This document shows, in pieces, positions 17,565 to 27,889 of a stretch of DNA of 64,000 bases (the first letter of the stretch is position 1; every line of letters starts with the position of its first letter). The notes under the pieces were generated by a model. That model did not search any database, was not told the DNA's origin, and saw only the letters and a program-made list of their open reading frames with translations. The stretch is from contig JAFKEE010000017.1 in assembly GCA_017307505.1 (NCBI GenBank), positions 310,001 to 374,000 of the forward strand, given 5' to 3'. The stretch is from Acidobacteriota bacterium (GTDB lineage: Bacteria > Acidobacteriota > Terriglobia > Bryobacterales > Bryobacteraceae). A program made the translations under genes and the position numbers.

Positions 17565-19061
17565 ATGGTTCTCCAGGTCAGAGGGATGCAAAAGAGGTTT
17601 GGGGGCGTCGTCGCCCTGAGGGACGGCAACCTCGAGGTACGGCGCGGTGAGGTGCATCTGCTGCTGGGGGAAAACGGAGCCGGAAAGTCCACCCTGATGA
17701 GGATCCTGGCCGGCATGCAGCAGCCCGACGCCGGCACGCTGGAGTGGCAGGGCCGGCCGGTGAGTTTCGCAAATCCGGCCGAATCGCAACACGCGGGCGT
17801 GGCCATGGTCCATCAGGAAAGCCTCCTGGCCCCGCACCTGACCGTCGCCGAGAACATCTATCTCGGGCGCGAGCCGGCCGCCCCATTCGGCCTCGTCCAT
17901 CGCCGCAGGACCCTGGAGGACGCCCGCCGCCTGATCGAGCAGCATCACTTCCCGCTTCAGGCGGATTGGGTGGTGCAGCGGCTGGGCCCGGCCGGCCGGC
18001 AACTGGTAGAGATCCTGCGCGCCATCGCCCACGGGTCGTCCCTGTTGATCTTCGACGAACCGACGTCGTCGCTGTCGGACGCCGAGTCGCGGGAGGTCTT
18101 CCGCATCGTCCGCGCAATGCGTGACCGCGGCACCAGCATCATCTACATTACTCATCGCATGGAAGAACTGCGCGAACTGGGCGACCGCGTCACCGTCCTG
18201 CGCGATGGGGAAACGGTCTTCACCGCCGGGATGGGGGAGACAACGACGGCGGACCTGATCCGCCACATGGTGGGCCGTCCGCTGGAAGCCGTCTACCAGC
18301 GTGAGCCGCTCCCGCCCGGCGCGGAGATGTTGCGGGTGGACGGCCTGGAACGGCGCGGCGTGCTGCGCGGCATTTCGCTGAAGTTACACGCCGGCGAGGT
18401 GGTCGGCCTGGCCGGCCTCATTGGCGCGGGCCGCACCGAATTGTGCCGCGCGATCTTCGGAATAGATCCCATCGATGCCGGATCCATCTGGGTGAAGGGT
18501 CATCCGGTGCGGATCCGTTCACCGCGCGATGCCGTGCGGGCCGGCATGGCTTTGATCCCGGAAGACCGCCAGAAGAACGGCCTGGCGGTAGGCCTGCCCG
18601 TCGCGCAGAACATGCTGCTGGCCTCCCTGGAACGCGTATCGAGCTTCGGTTTCCTGAACCACGCCAAAGAGCACGATGTGGTCTCCGCCCAGGCGGCCCG
18701 GCTGAATCTGAAATCTTCTTCGCCCCGCCAGATCGCCGGAAAACTCAGTGGCGGCAATCAACAGAAAGTCGTCATCGGACGCTGGCTCGCACGCGGGGCA
18801 AGCATCTTTCTCTTCGACGAGCCCGCACGCGGCATCGACATCGGCGCCAAGATCGAGGTGTTCCGGCTGATGGATGAACTGGCCCGTGGAGGAGCCGCGG
18901 TGCTCATGGTGAGTTCCGAACTGCAGGAACTGCTGCAGGTGGCCGACCGCATCCTCGTCATGCGGCAGGGCCGGATTGCGGCGGAGCTGCCCGGCCGCAC
19001 CACTCAGGAGGAGATTCTGCGCCACGCCGCGCTGAACGGCGGGCCGGAGCAGGTGCAATGA
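17565..19061 (+). CDS. Sugar ABC transporter ATPase with two fused NBDs (RbsA/MglA-like)
   Basis: 498 residues with two tandem nucleotide-binding domains. NBD1 has Walker A GENGAGKST at 35-43 and Walker B LLIFDEPTSS. NBD2 has a degenerate Walker A (GLIGAGRTE), a good signature LSGGNQQKVVIGRWL and Walker B IFLFDEPARGIDIGAK. That asymmetry is normal for RbsA/MglA/XylG. It would energise import of a monosaccharide with the permease encoded next, overlapping by ATGA at 19058-19061. No periplasmic sugar-binding protein gene is in the pair, so the binding protein must be elsewhere. Confidence 0.93.
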   Translation: MVLQVRGMQKRFGGVVALRDGNLEVRRGEVHLLLGENGAGKSTLMRILAGMQQPDAGTLEWQGRPVSFANPAESQHAGVAMVHQESLLAPHLTVAENIYLGREPAAPFGLVHRRRTLEDARRLIEQHHFPLQADWVVQRLGPAGRQLVEILRAIAHGSSLLIFDEPTSSLSDAESREVFRIVRAMRDRGTSIIYITHRMEELRELGDRVTVLRDGETVFTAGMGETTTADLIRHMVGRPLEAVYQREPLPPGAEMLRVDGLERRGVLRGISLKLHAGEVVGLAGLIGAGRTELCRAIFGIDPIDAGSIWVKGHPVRIRSPRDAVRAGMALIPEDRQKNGLAVGLPVAQNMLLASLERVSSFGFLNHAKEHDVVSAQAARLNLKSSSPRQIAGKLSGGNQQKVVIGRWLARGASIFLFDEPARGIDIGAKIEVFRLMDELARGGAAVLMVSSELQELLQVADRILVMRQGRIAAELPGRTTQEEILRHAALNGGPEQVQ

Positions 19062-19981
19062 TCCAGCGACTTCTGCCGTTTCTAACCCTGATCGCCCTGT
19101 TTGCCGGACTATCCTTAGCCACGCCGCATTTCCTGACCGTGGTGAATCTGGCCGCGGTGATCCGTCAGACCGCTGTGATCAACATCATCGCCCTGGGCAT
19201 GACGATGGTCATTATCGCGGGCGGCATCGATCTGAGCGTGGGCTCGATCATGGCGTTGTGCGGTCTGCTGGGGGCAATGACTGTTGGCCAGGGGCAGCCC
19301 ATCCTGGTGGGCCTCGCCGTGGGTTTGCTCACCGGAGTGGCCTGCGGCCTGGTGAACGGCCTGCTCGTCACGAAGCTCCGCATTAATCCGTTCATCGTCA
19401 CCCTGGGCACCCTGGGCATCTACCGTGGAGTCTGCCTCATCATCTCTGGCGGGCTGCCGATCCAGAACATGCCCAAAGGCTTCGCGTTCCTGGGCGAAGG
19501 GGCGATTCTGCACATTCCTTTCGTGCTGTATGTCCTTTTTGCGTGCGCAGCCGGCGTCCACATGCTGTTGGAGCACACGCGGATGGGCCGGTACGCCTTC
19601 GCCATCGGGTCGAATGCCGAGGCTGCGTTCTATGCCGGCATCCCGGTCTCGTTCCATGTCACCGCCATCTATGCCGCGGGCGGACTGCTGACGGGACTGG
19701 CGGGCATGGTGGAGACTTCCCGCCTGATGACCGGCCAACCCACAGCGGGCCAGGGCTATGAACTGCAGGCGATTGCGGCGGTCGTGATCGGCGGCGGATC
19801 GCTGCGGGGCGGCGAAGGGTCGGTGGTCGGGACCCTGATCGGAGCCTACATCATGGGCCTGCTGTCCAATGGCAGCGACCTCCTGGGCATCTCGCCTTAC
19901 CTGCAACAGGCGATCATTGGCGCGGTGATCATCCTGGCCGTCGTCCTGGACGAACTGCGAAAACGGAGAATGGCCGCGTAG
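19058..19981 (+). CDS. Sugar ABC transporter permease (RbsC-like)
   Basis: 307 residues with ~9-10 hydrophobic helices. The BPD_transp_2 family pattern is clear: IALGMTMVIIAGGIDLSVGS near residue 45, GLVNGLLVTKLRINPFIVTLGT in the middle and AAVVIGGGSLRGGEGSVVGTL near 240, the last contacting the ATPase. It forms the inner-membrane channel for a ribose- or xylose-like sugar, with the preceding ATPase (4-bp overlap). The substrate is not defined by the sequence. Confidence 0.93.
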   Translation: MIQRLLPFLTLIALFAGLSLATPHFLTVVNLAAVIRQTAVINIIALGMTMVIIAGGIDLSVGSIMALCGLLGAMTVGQGQPILVGLAVGLLTGVACGLVNGLLVTKLRINPFIVTLGTLGIYRGVCLIISGGLPIQNMPKGFAFLGEGAILHIPFVLYVLFACAAGVHMLLEHTRMGRYAFAIGSNAEAAFYAGIPVSFHVTAIYAAGGLLTGLAGMVETSRLMTGQPTAGQGYELQAIAAVVIGGGSLRGGEGSVVGTLIGAYIMGLLSNGSDLLGISPYLQQAIIGAVIILAVVLDELRKRRMAA

Positions 19982-20012
19982 CGCCGCTATCCGATAGAAT
20001 TTAAAGTGACAA

Positions 20013-20732
20013 ATGGCCAAACAAGAGGAGAAACCGCCGCCGCTGGAGGCGGTGGGGCTCGGTAAGCGGTACAGCAGCGGTCCAGCGGAGCTGACTGTCT
20101 TCGCAGGGCTGAATCTGCGCCTGGACGTCGGCGAACGGGTCGCCCTGACCGGCGAGAGCGGAACGGGCAAGTCCACTCTTTTGCATCTCTTAGGACTGCT
20201 CGACGCGCCGACCGAGGGCCGTATCCGCATCGACGGGCAGGCCACCGAAGGGCTGGACGAGGCCGGACTGGCGAGCCTGCGGAACCGCGCGATTGGCTTC
20301 GTCTGGCAGATGAACACCCTGCTGCCGGAGTTCACCGCCCTGGAAAATGTCATGATGCCGTTGCTGATCCGGGGTGAACGGAAAGGGGCGGCGGAGCAGG
20401 CGCAGGCCCTGCTGACCGAAGTCGGCCTGGCGGCCAGGGGCCATCATTTGGCCGGAGAACTCTCCGGCGGCGAGCAGCAACGGGTGGTTCTGGCCAGGGC
20501 CCTGGTCTCCGGCCCCAGGCTGCTTCTGGCCGACGAACCCACCGGAAACCTGGACGAGAGGACCGGTAACATGATCATGGAATTGATCGAAGAGGTCCAC
20601 GAAAGGCGAAGATTAACAACTCTTTACGTGACTCATAACCAGGCGTATGCTGAGCGCGCAACCAAAGTCCTGGAACTGCGCGGGGGGAAAATACGGAATC
20701 TGGGTGCGCAGGCGACCCCTCCGGCATCTTAG
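20013..20732 (+). CDS. LolD/MacB-type ABC ATPase
   Basis: 239 residues, a single NBD: Walker A GESGTGKST (residues ~49-57), Q-loop in FVWQMNTLLPEF, signature LSGGEQQRVVLARAL and Walker B LLLADEPTGNLDERTG. The wording is that of LolD/MacB/FtsE ATPases, which partner FtsX-like permeases in lipoprotein release, antibiotic export or division. No permease is adjacent; the only FtsX-type gene in the window is the ADOP permease 11 kb away on the other strand. It lies 31 bp after the sugar permease and 123 bp before clpC. The start ATG at 20013 lacks a strong ribosome-binding site. Confidence 0.88.
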   Translation: MAKQEEKPPPLEAVGLGKRYSSGPAELTVFAGLNLRLDVGERVALTGESGTGKSTLLHLLGLLDAPTEGRIRIDGQATEGLDEAGLASLRNRAIGFVWQMNTLLPEFTALENVMMPLLIRGERKGAAEQAQALLTEVGLAARGHHLAGELSGGEQQRVVLARALVSGPRLLLADEPTGNLDERTGNMIMELIEEVHERRRLTTLYVTHNQAYAERATKVLELRGGKIRNLGAQATPPAS

Positions 20733-20855
20733 AATTAGGACAGGGCGCGCTGCAGACCAGCGCGCGGGATTGAAGCATCGGCTCTGGTCGCGCCGGTGCT
20801 GGGAAGCCAGGGGCATCTCCGTCCGAGTCCCGGGTTCCACGAGAGGCGCAAACCT

Positions 20856-23333
<2,478 letters not shown>

Positions 23334-23353
23334 GCAACACCAAACCCGCAAGC

Positions 23354-23387
23354 AAAAGGGCCGCCCTTCAACGGGGCGGCCCTTTTT
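23354..23387 (+). terminator. Rho-independent terminator after clpC
   Basis: AAAAGGGCCGCCC pairs with GGGCGGCCCTTTT around a short loop and ends in a run of T's. The symmetric A/T flanks would also allow it to serve the convergent peptidase gene. Confidence 0.9.
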
Positions 23388-23421
23388 GCATCTGGCGGCA
23401 GCTTATCAATGGAACTACTGT

Positions 23422-25686
23422 TTACTGGCCGCCCGCCGGCACGTGCTGCCACAGATAGCGGGCCAGCAGGCTATAGATGTGATACGACGTGCCCTCGCCT
23501 TCCGAGATCGCGTGCGACCGGTTCGGGTAGGCCATCATGTCGAACGGCTTGCCCAGCTCCACCAGGCGATTGATGAGCCGCTCCAGGCCCTGGTAATGCA
23601 CGTTGTCATCGCCTGTCCCGTGGACGATCAGCAGGTTGCCCTTCAGCCCTTCGGCAAAGCGGATCGGAGACCCGCGGTCGTACCCCGCCCTGTTCGTCTG
23701 CGGCACCCCCATGTAGCGCTCCTGATAGATGGTGTCGTACAGTTCCTGGTCCGGCACCGGCGCCACCGACATGCCCGTCTTGTAGACATCGGGCGAGCGG
23801 AACATCAGGTTGAGCGTGTTGGAACCGCCTCCGCTCCAGCCCCACACCGCGGTGCGTTCAGGATCCAGGTAACGCCGCTCCGCCATCAGCGCGCACAACG
23901 CCGCGGTCTGGTCTTCCGACGAGGCCACGCCCACTTCGCCATAGACCACCTTGCGCCACGCACGGCCCTTGGGCGCCGGCGTACCGCGGTTGTCGAAGCT
24001 CACCACGACATAGCCCGCTTCCGCCAGGGCACGGTGGAACATCTCGCGGTTGCCGCTCCAGGCGTCATTCACAGTGGTGCCCGCCGGCTCGCCGTAGACG
24101 TGCACCAGCACCGGATACTTCTTCGACGCATCGAAATTGCGCGGCTTGATCATCCAGCCGTTCATCACGACCCCATTCGCGCCCTTCACTTCGAAGAACT
24201 CCGAACGGTTCTCCAGCGAAGGCGCAACGGCCTGCCGCAGTTCGGCATTGTCCTCCAGCGTGCGCACGGCCTTGTGAACGGGCAGGCTGACGAGTTCCGT
24301 CAACGGCGGCCGGTCGAACGAAGACCAGGTATGGAATGCCCAGCGGCCATTCGGTGCGATGAAGTAGGTGTGCGTACCAGGCTGATTGGCCGGCGTCAGG
24401 CGCTCCGGCTTGCCCTGGCCGTTCAGCCGCATCCGCCACAGGTAGCGCTGCGTGGCATTGTCGGGCGAGGCGATGTAGTAGATCCACTGCTCCTGATCGT
24501 CCAGCCGCAGGAACCGCACCACGTCGGCGCCCACCGGTGTGACGGCGCGGCTCGACTGCCCGTCACGAGTCACGATCCAGGCCTGGCGCCAGCCGCCGCG
24601 CTCGCTCAGCCAGGTGAACTGCCCGCCGCCATCCACCCAATGAAAATCGTCGACGACGTCCACCCAGGCCTGGTCCTCGTCGCGGAAGGCCCGCTCCGTC
24701 TTACCGGTCGCCGCATCGGCCAGCAGCAGGTCGTTGCGGTTCTGCTGCCGGTTCAGGTGCTGCAGGGCCACCTGTTTGGAATCGGGGCTCCACTCCACCC
24801 GGGCGATGTACTGCTCGCGCGAATCGCCGGGCACATCCATCCATTTTGTCGGGCCGCCTTTGGAGGGGACGACACCCACCCGCACGGCCGAGTTCTTCGT
24901 GCCGGACTTCGGATACGGGATGCGGATCAGGCGCGGGTAAAGCCCGTCGGTGTTATTGATCAGCGTGAATTCGCCGACACCGGTGGTGTCGAACTGCCAG
25001 TAGGCGATCGACTTGCCATCCGGACTCCAGCGGAAGCCATCGCGCACGGCGAACTCTTCCTCATAGACCCAGTCCGACGTGCCGTTGATTGTCGTGGTCG
25101 AGCCATCCGATGTTAGCTGCGTCGCCGCCCCCGTGCGCAGGTCCTCCACGTAGATGTTGTTGTTGTGGACATAGGCCACGCGCCCGCCATCCGGCGAGAA
25201 CTTCGCAAACATCAGCGATGACGGAGCCACGGCGCCGCCCAGCTTCCGCAGCGCGCCGCTGGCCCGTTCCCACACCCAGTAGTCGCCCCGCGTGTTCTGC
25301 CGCCAGACACGCTTTGTATTGGTGAAGATGAGCAGCCGCTGCCCGTCGGCCGACCACGTGTAGTCCCGAATCGCCAGCGGTTCGGCATCCGGGGCGGGCT
25401 TCAACGCCGAAGCCGCCACCAGAATGCTGCGCTGGCCTGTCGCCGTGTCGTAGCGCACGATGTCGCGCGGGCCGCTCTTCGTATCGTCCTCGCCGCCGCC
25501 CCCTTCCAGCGTCGTGTAGGCAGCGCCGCCTTCCACCCAGCGGGCCTGGCGGAAGGTCTTGGCGCTGAATTCGTCTTTCAGGAAGATGCGCTTCAACTGG
25601 GCGTCAAGCGCCTCCGGCAGGCGCGGAGTGATCGCCTGGCCCCAGACCGGCGCGCACACCATCGCAACGAGAACGGCAAATCTCAT
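23422..25686 (-). CDS. Exported S9 prolyl oligopeptidase (dipeptidyl peptidase IV-like)
   Basis: 754 residues. The start at 25686 (MRFAVLVAMVCAPVWGQ) gives a clean Sec signal with GAGG 6 nt upstream. A DPP-IV-type beta-propeller follows, with the family phrase NGTSDWVYEEEF that supplies the two Glu residues binding the substrate N-terminus. The C-terminal alpha/beta-hydrolase has the nucleophile Ser618 in GWSGGGSN, the acid in HGTGDDNVHYQ and the His in YPNRSHAIS. It should release N-terminal X-Pro dipeptides in the periplasm. It is last in the nadE-to-DPP minus-strand run, 38 bp after the GH57 gene. Confidence 0.93.
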   Translation of the reverse strand: MRFAVLVAMVCAPVWGQAITPRLPEALDAQLKRIFLKDEFSAKTFRQARWVEGGAAYTTLEGGGGEDDTKSGPRDIVRYDTATGQRSILVAASALKPAPDAEPLAIRDYTWSADGQRLLIFTNTKRVWRQNTRGDYWVWERASGALRKLGGAVAPSSLMFAKFSPDGGRVAYVHNNNIYVEDLRTGAATQLTSDGSTTTINGTSDWVYEEEFAVRDGFRWSPDGKSIAYWQFDTTGVGEFTLINNTDGLYPRLIRIPYPKSGTKNSAVRVGVVPSKGGPTKWMDVPGDSREQYIARVEWSPDSKQVALQHLNRQQNRNDLLLADAATGKTERAFRDEDQAWVDVVDDFHWVDGGGQFTWLSERGGWRQAWIVTRDGQSSRAVTPVGADVVRFLRLDDQEQWIYYIASPDNATQRYLWRMRLNGQGKPERLTPANQPGTHTYFIAPNGRWAFHTWSSFDRPPLTELVSLPVHKAVRTLEDNAELRQAVAPSLENRSEFFEVKGANGVVMNGWMIKPRNFDASKKYPVLVHVYGEPAGTTVNDAWSGNREMFHRALAEAGYVVVSFDNRGTPAPKGRAWRKVVYGEVGVASSEDQTAALCALMAERRYLDPERTAVWGWSGGGSNTLNLMFRSPDVYKTGMSVAPVPDQELYDTIYQERYMGVPQTNRAGYDRGSPIRFAEGLKGNLLIVHGTGDDNVHYQGLERLINRLVELGKPFDMMAYPNRSHAISEGEGTSYHIYSLLARYLWQHVPAGGQ

Positions 25687-25724
25687 CGGGTACCTCACTT
25701 TCCAGACGGCAAACGGATTGGGCG

Positions 25725-27872
25725 TCACTCCCAGTCAGATGGCTCGGATGGAACCAATTCCAGCCAGCCCTGTGCCGGCGCGGCCTCCAGCGGCAGACCA
25801 TCGCGCCAGAGCGACATCTGCAACTGGATCTTTTCGGTGGCCCGCCCGCCCATGGTCAACAGGTCCACCGCCAGCTCAAAGATCTGTGAGTACGCGCAGG
25901 GCACCTCGACGCCCAGGCTCCGTTTGCGCGTCGAGCGCACCACCGAGCCTCTGGCCCCGTTCTCCAGCAGCGTGGCATGGAGCTCGCTCTCATGGCGCAC
26001 CGATTTCACAATCACCCGGACCTCGAGGCCCGCCAGCGCGCCCGGCCGCTCCTGCTCCAGGTCGACGCGCAGGTACAGCTTCTGGCCGTCGCTGCCATAG
26101 CGTACTTCCCTCACAGCCTGGTCGCGTCCGTGCATGGCGCCCTGGCGGTGATCCGGACTGTAGATGCCGGAGCCCATCCACTCGAAGTAAGACGAGATTT
26201 CGCCATCGAGCCTGGGCGAAATCATACCGCAAGGCGGCTGCTGATAAGCAGGCGTAGCGACGCGCAGAATCGTCCGCGAGAGATGTTCCGGCGGCGACAG
26301 TTCCAGCGCGCGGTAGACGTGCGCCAGATGGTCGCGGAACAGCTTGTCGAACTCAGGCCGGTTCTCGGAATGGTGCTGCGGGCCATACCACCAGCACCAG
26401 TCGCTGCCTTCGGCAATCAACAACTCCTCCAGCGCCAGCGCCTTGGTGGCTTCGCTCAACGCGGCGCCCTCGGGGCCGTTCACCACGCGATCGTACGTCT
26501 GGCGCGCGTCCAGCAGATACTCCCACGCCTGGTTGTCCTCCTCGGCGCCGATCCAGATATCGTAATTGGCGTTGATCCAGGAGCCGGGGTGGATGCGCGG
26601 CAGCTCTGTGGGCGGAATGCGCTCCAGCGCCTCGCTCACGGTCACGGCGGAGAGACCGGGATCTTCCGAGATCATCCGGTAAAGCTCCTTCAGAAAGGGC
26701 CGGCCGTTGCGGTCGAAGTGCTCCCAGGCATTCTCGCCGTCGAGGATGACAGGCACCATGGCGTCGCGTCCCTCGTGGTGAAGGACACGCGCGTTCTCGC
26801 GGATACGGTCAAGGAAATGATGGGCGGCCGCGCGGGCATCCATGCGCGAGTAAACGAAGCCGATCAGGTCGCTGAGGAAATGGTCGCGGAAGATCATCCG
26901 CATTTCGCGGCCGTCCTGCTTCCAGATGTAGGGCCGGTAGGTCTCGCGCACCCCGGCCAGCGAGCTGAGGGTCGCGCCTAGCACGCCATTGTCGGTGGCC
27001 ATCCAGCGGACGCCCTCGTCATAAGCCAGCGCCAGTACCTCGTCGGAGACCGATCCTTCCGACGGCCACATGCCCTGCGGCCGGAAACCCAGCTTCTCCT
27101 CGGCATAATCGAGCGCCTTGTGGACCTGCAGGCGGGCATCGCCGGGATACTGGAAACGCCGCGGCAGCGGCACGCCAGGATGCGACTGCAGGGCGATGTT
27201 GGAGTCGCACAGCAGCGGCAGGATGGGGTGATAGTAGGGCGTGACGGAGAGCTCCACCTGGCCCTTGAGGCACATGCGGCGATAGGCCGGCAGCACGTGT
27301 CCGATGATCTCGAGTTGTTTGCGGCCCATCAGGGCCTGGTCTTCCAGCGTGAAGTCGCGGCCCTTCTCGTTCAACTGCCGGACCTCGGGATCGTTCTCCT
27401 GGAAGATCTCGTCGAACCACGCCAGCTGCGACAACACCTGCAGATCGCGCATGCCCGGAGCGCCAAGGCTGCGCCGCAGCCTTTCTACATTGCCTTCCGC
27501 CGCGCGCCACGCATCGTACAACTCACCGTAGCGGCTGTAGCGGTAGACCATGCGCGACGGGTTGGCCTGGAAGAAATACTTGAGGATGAACTCCTGCTCG
27601 CTGTCGGTGAGTTCCTCGGCCGGTTTGAGGGCGCGATTCAGGAAGGGATCCAACGCTTCGCCCCGGGCATACTCCTCGATCTGCACCATCATCGACGGCA
27701 CCAGGTTGAACGTCTGCCGGATGGCGGGGAACTCCTCCAGCATCTCCACCATGCCGTAGTAGTCCTTCAACGCGTGCATGCGCGTCCACGGCAGCTGGTA
27801 CTCCCCCGTAGCCAGATCCTTGTAGAAGGGCTGGTGCATGTGCCAGACGAAAACGAGGTAGGTATGCGGCAT
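25725..27872 (-). CDS. Glycoside hydrolase family 57 protein
   Basis: 715 residues, cytoplasmic (no signal). GH57 motifs are intact: HMHQPFY at 11-17, GMWPSEGSVSDEV with the likely nucleophile Glu272, and LDGENAWEHF with the likely acid/base Asp378. GH57 enzymes act on alpha-glucans (alpha-amylase, 4-alpha-glucanotransferase, branching enzyme, amylopullulanase). The C-terminal ~200 residues form an extra beta-rich domain (EVRYGSDGQKLYLRVDLE), as in the 'DUF1957/alpha-amylase-like' architecture. The start at 27872 has a modest GGAAG upstream. Its specificity within GH57 cannot be read from sequence alone. Confidence 0.9.
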   Translation of the reverse strand: MPHTYLVFVWHMHQPFYKDLATGEYQLPWTRMHALKDYYGMVEMLEEFPAIRQTFNLVPSMMVQIEEYARGEALDPFLNRALKPAEELTDSEQEFILKYFFQANPSRMVYRYSRYGELYDAWRAAEGNVERLRRSLGAPGMRDLQVLSQLAWFDEIFQENDPEVRQLNEKGRDFTLEDQALMGRKQLEIIGHVLPAYRRMCLKGQVELSVTPYYHPILPLLCDSNIALQSHPGVPLPRRFQYPGDARLQVHKALDYAEEKLGFRPQGMWPSEGSVSDEVLALAYDEGVRWMATDNGVLGATLSSLAGVRETYRPYIWKQDGREMRMIFRDHFLSDLIGFVYSRMDARAAAHHFLDRIRENARVLHHEGRDAMVPVILDGENAWEHFDRNGRPFLKELYRMISEDPGLSAVTVSEALERIPPTELPRIHPGSWINANYDIWIGAEEDNQAWEYLLDARQTYDRVVNGPEGAALSEATKALALEELLIAEGSDWCWWYGPQHHSENRPEFDKLFRDHLAHVYRALELSPPEHLSRTILRVATPAYQQPPCGMISPRLDGEISSYFEWMGSGIYSPDHRQGAMHGRDQAVREVRYGSDGQKLYLRVDLEQERPGALAGLEVRVIVKSVRHESELHATLLENGARGSVVRSTRKRSLGVEVPCAYSQIFELAVDLLTMGGRATEKIQLQMSLWRDGLPLEAAPAQGWLELVPSEPSDWE

Positions 27873-27889
27873 CGAGGCTTCCGGGGCGG

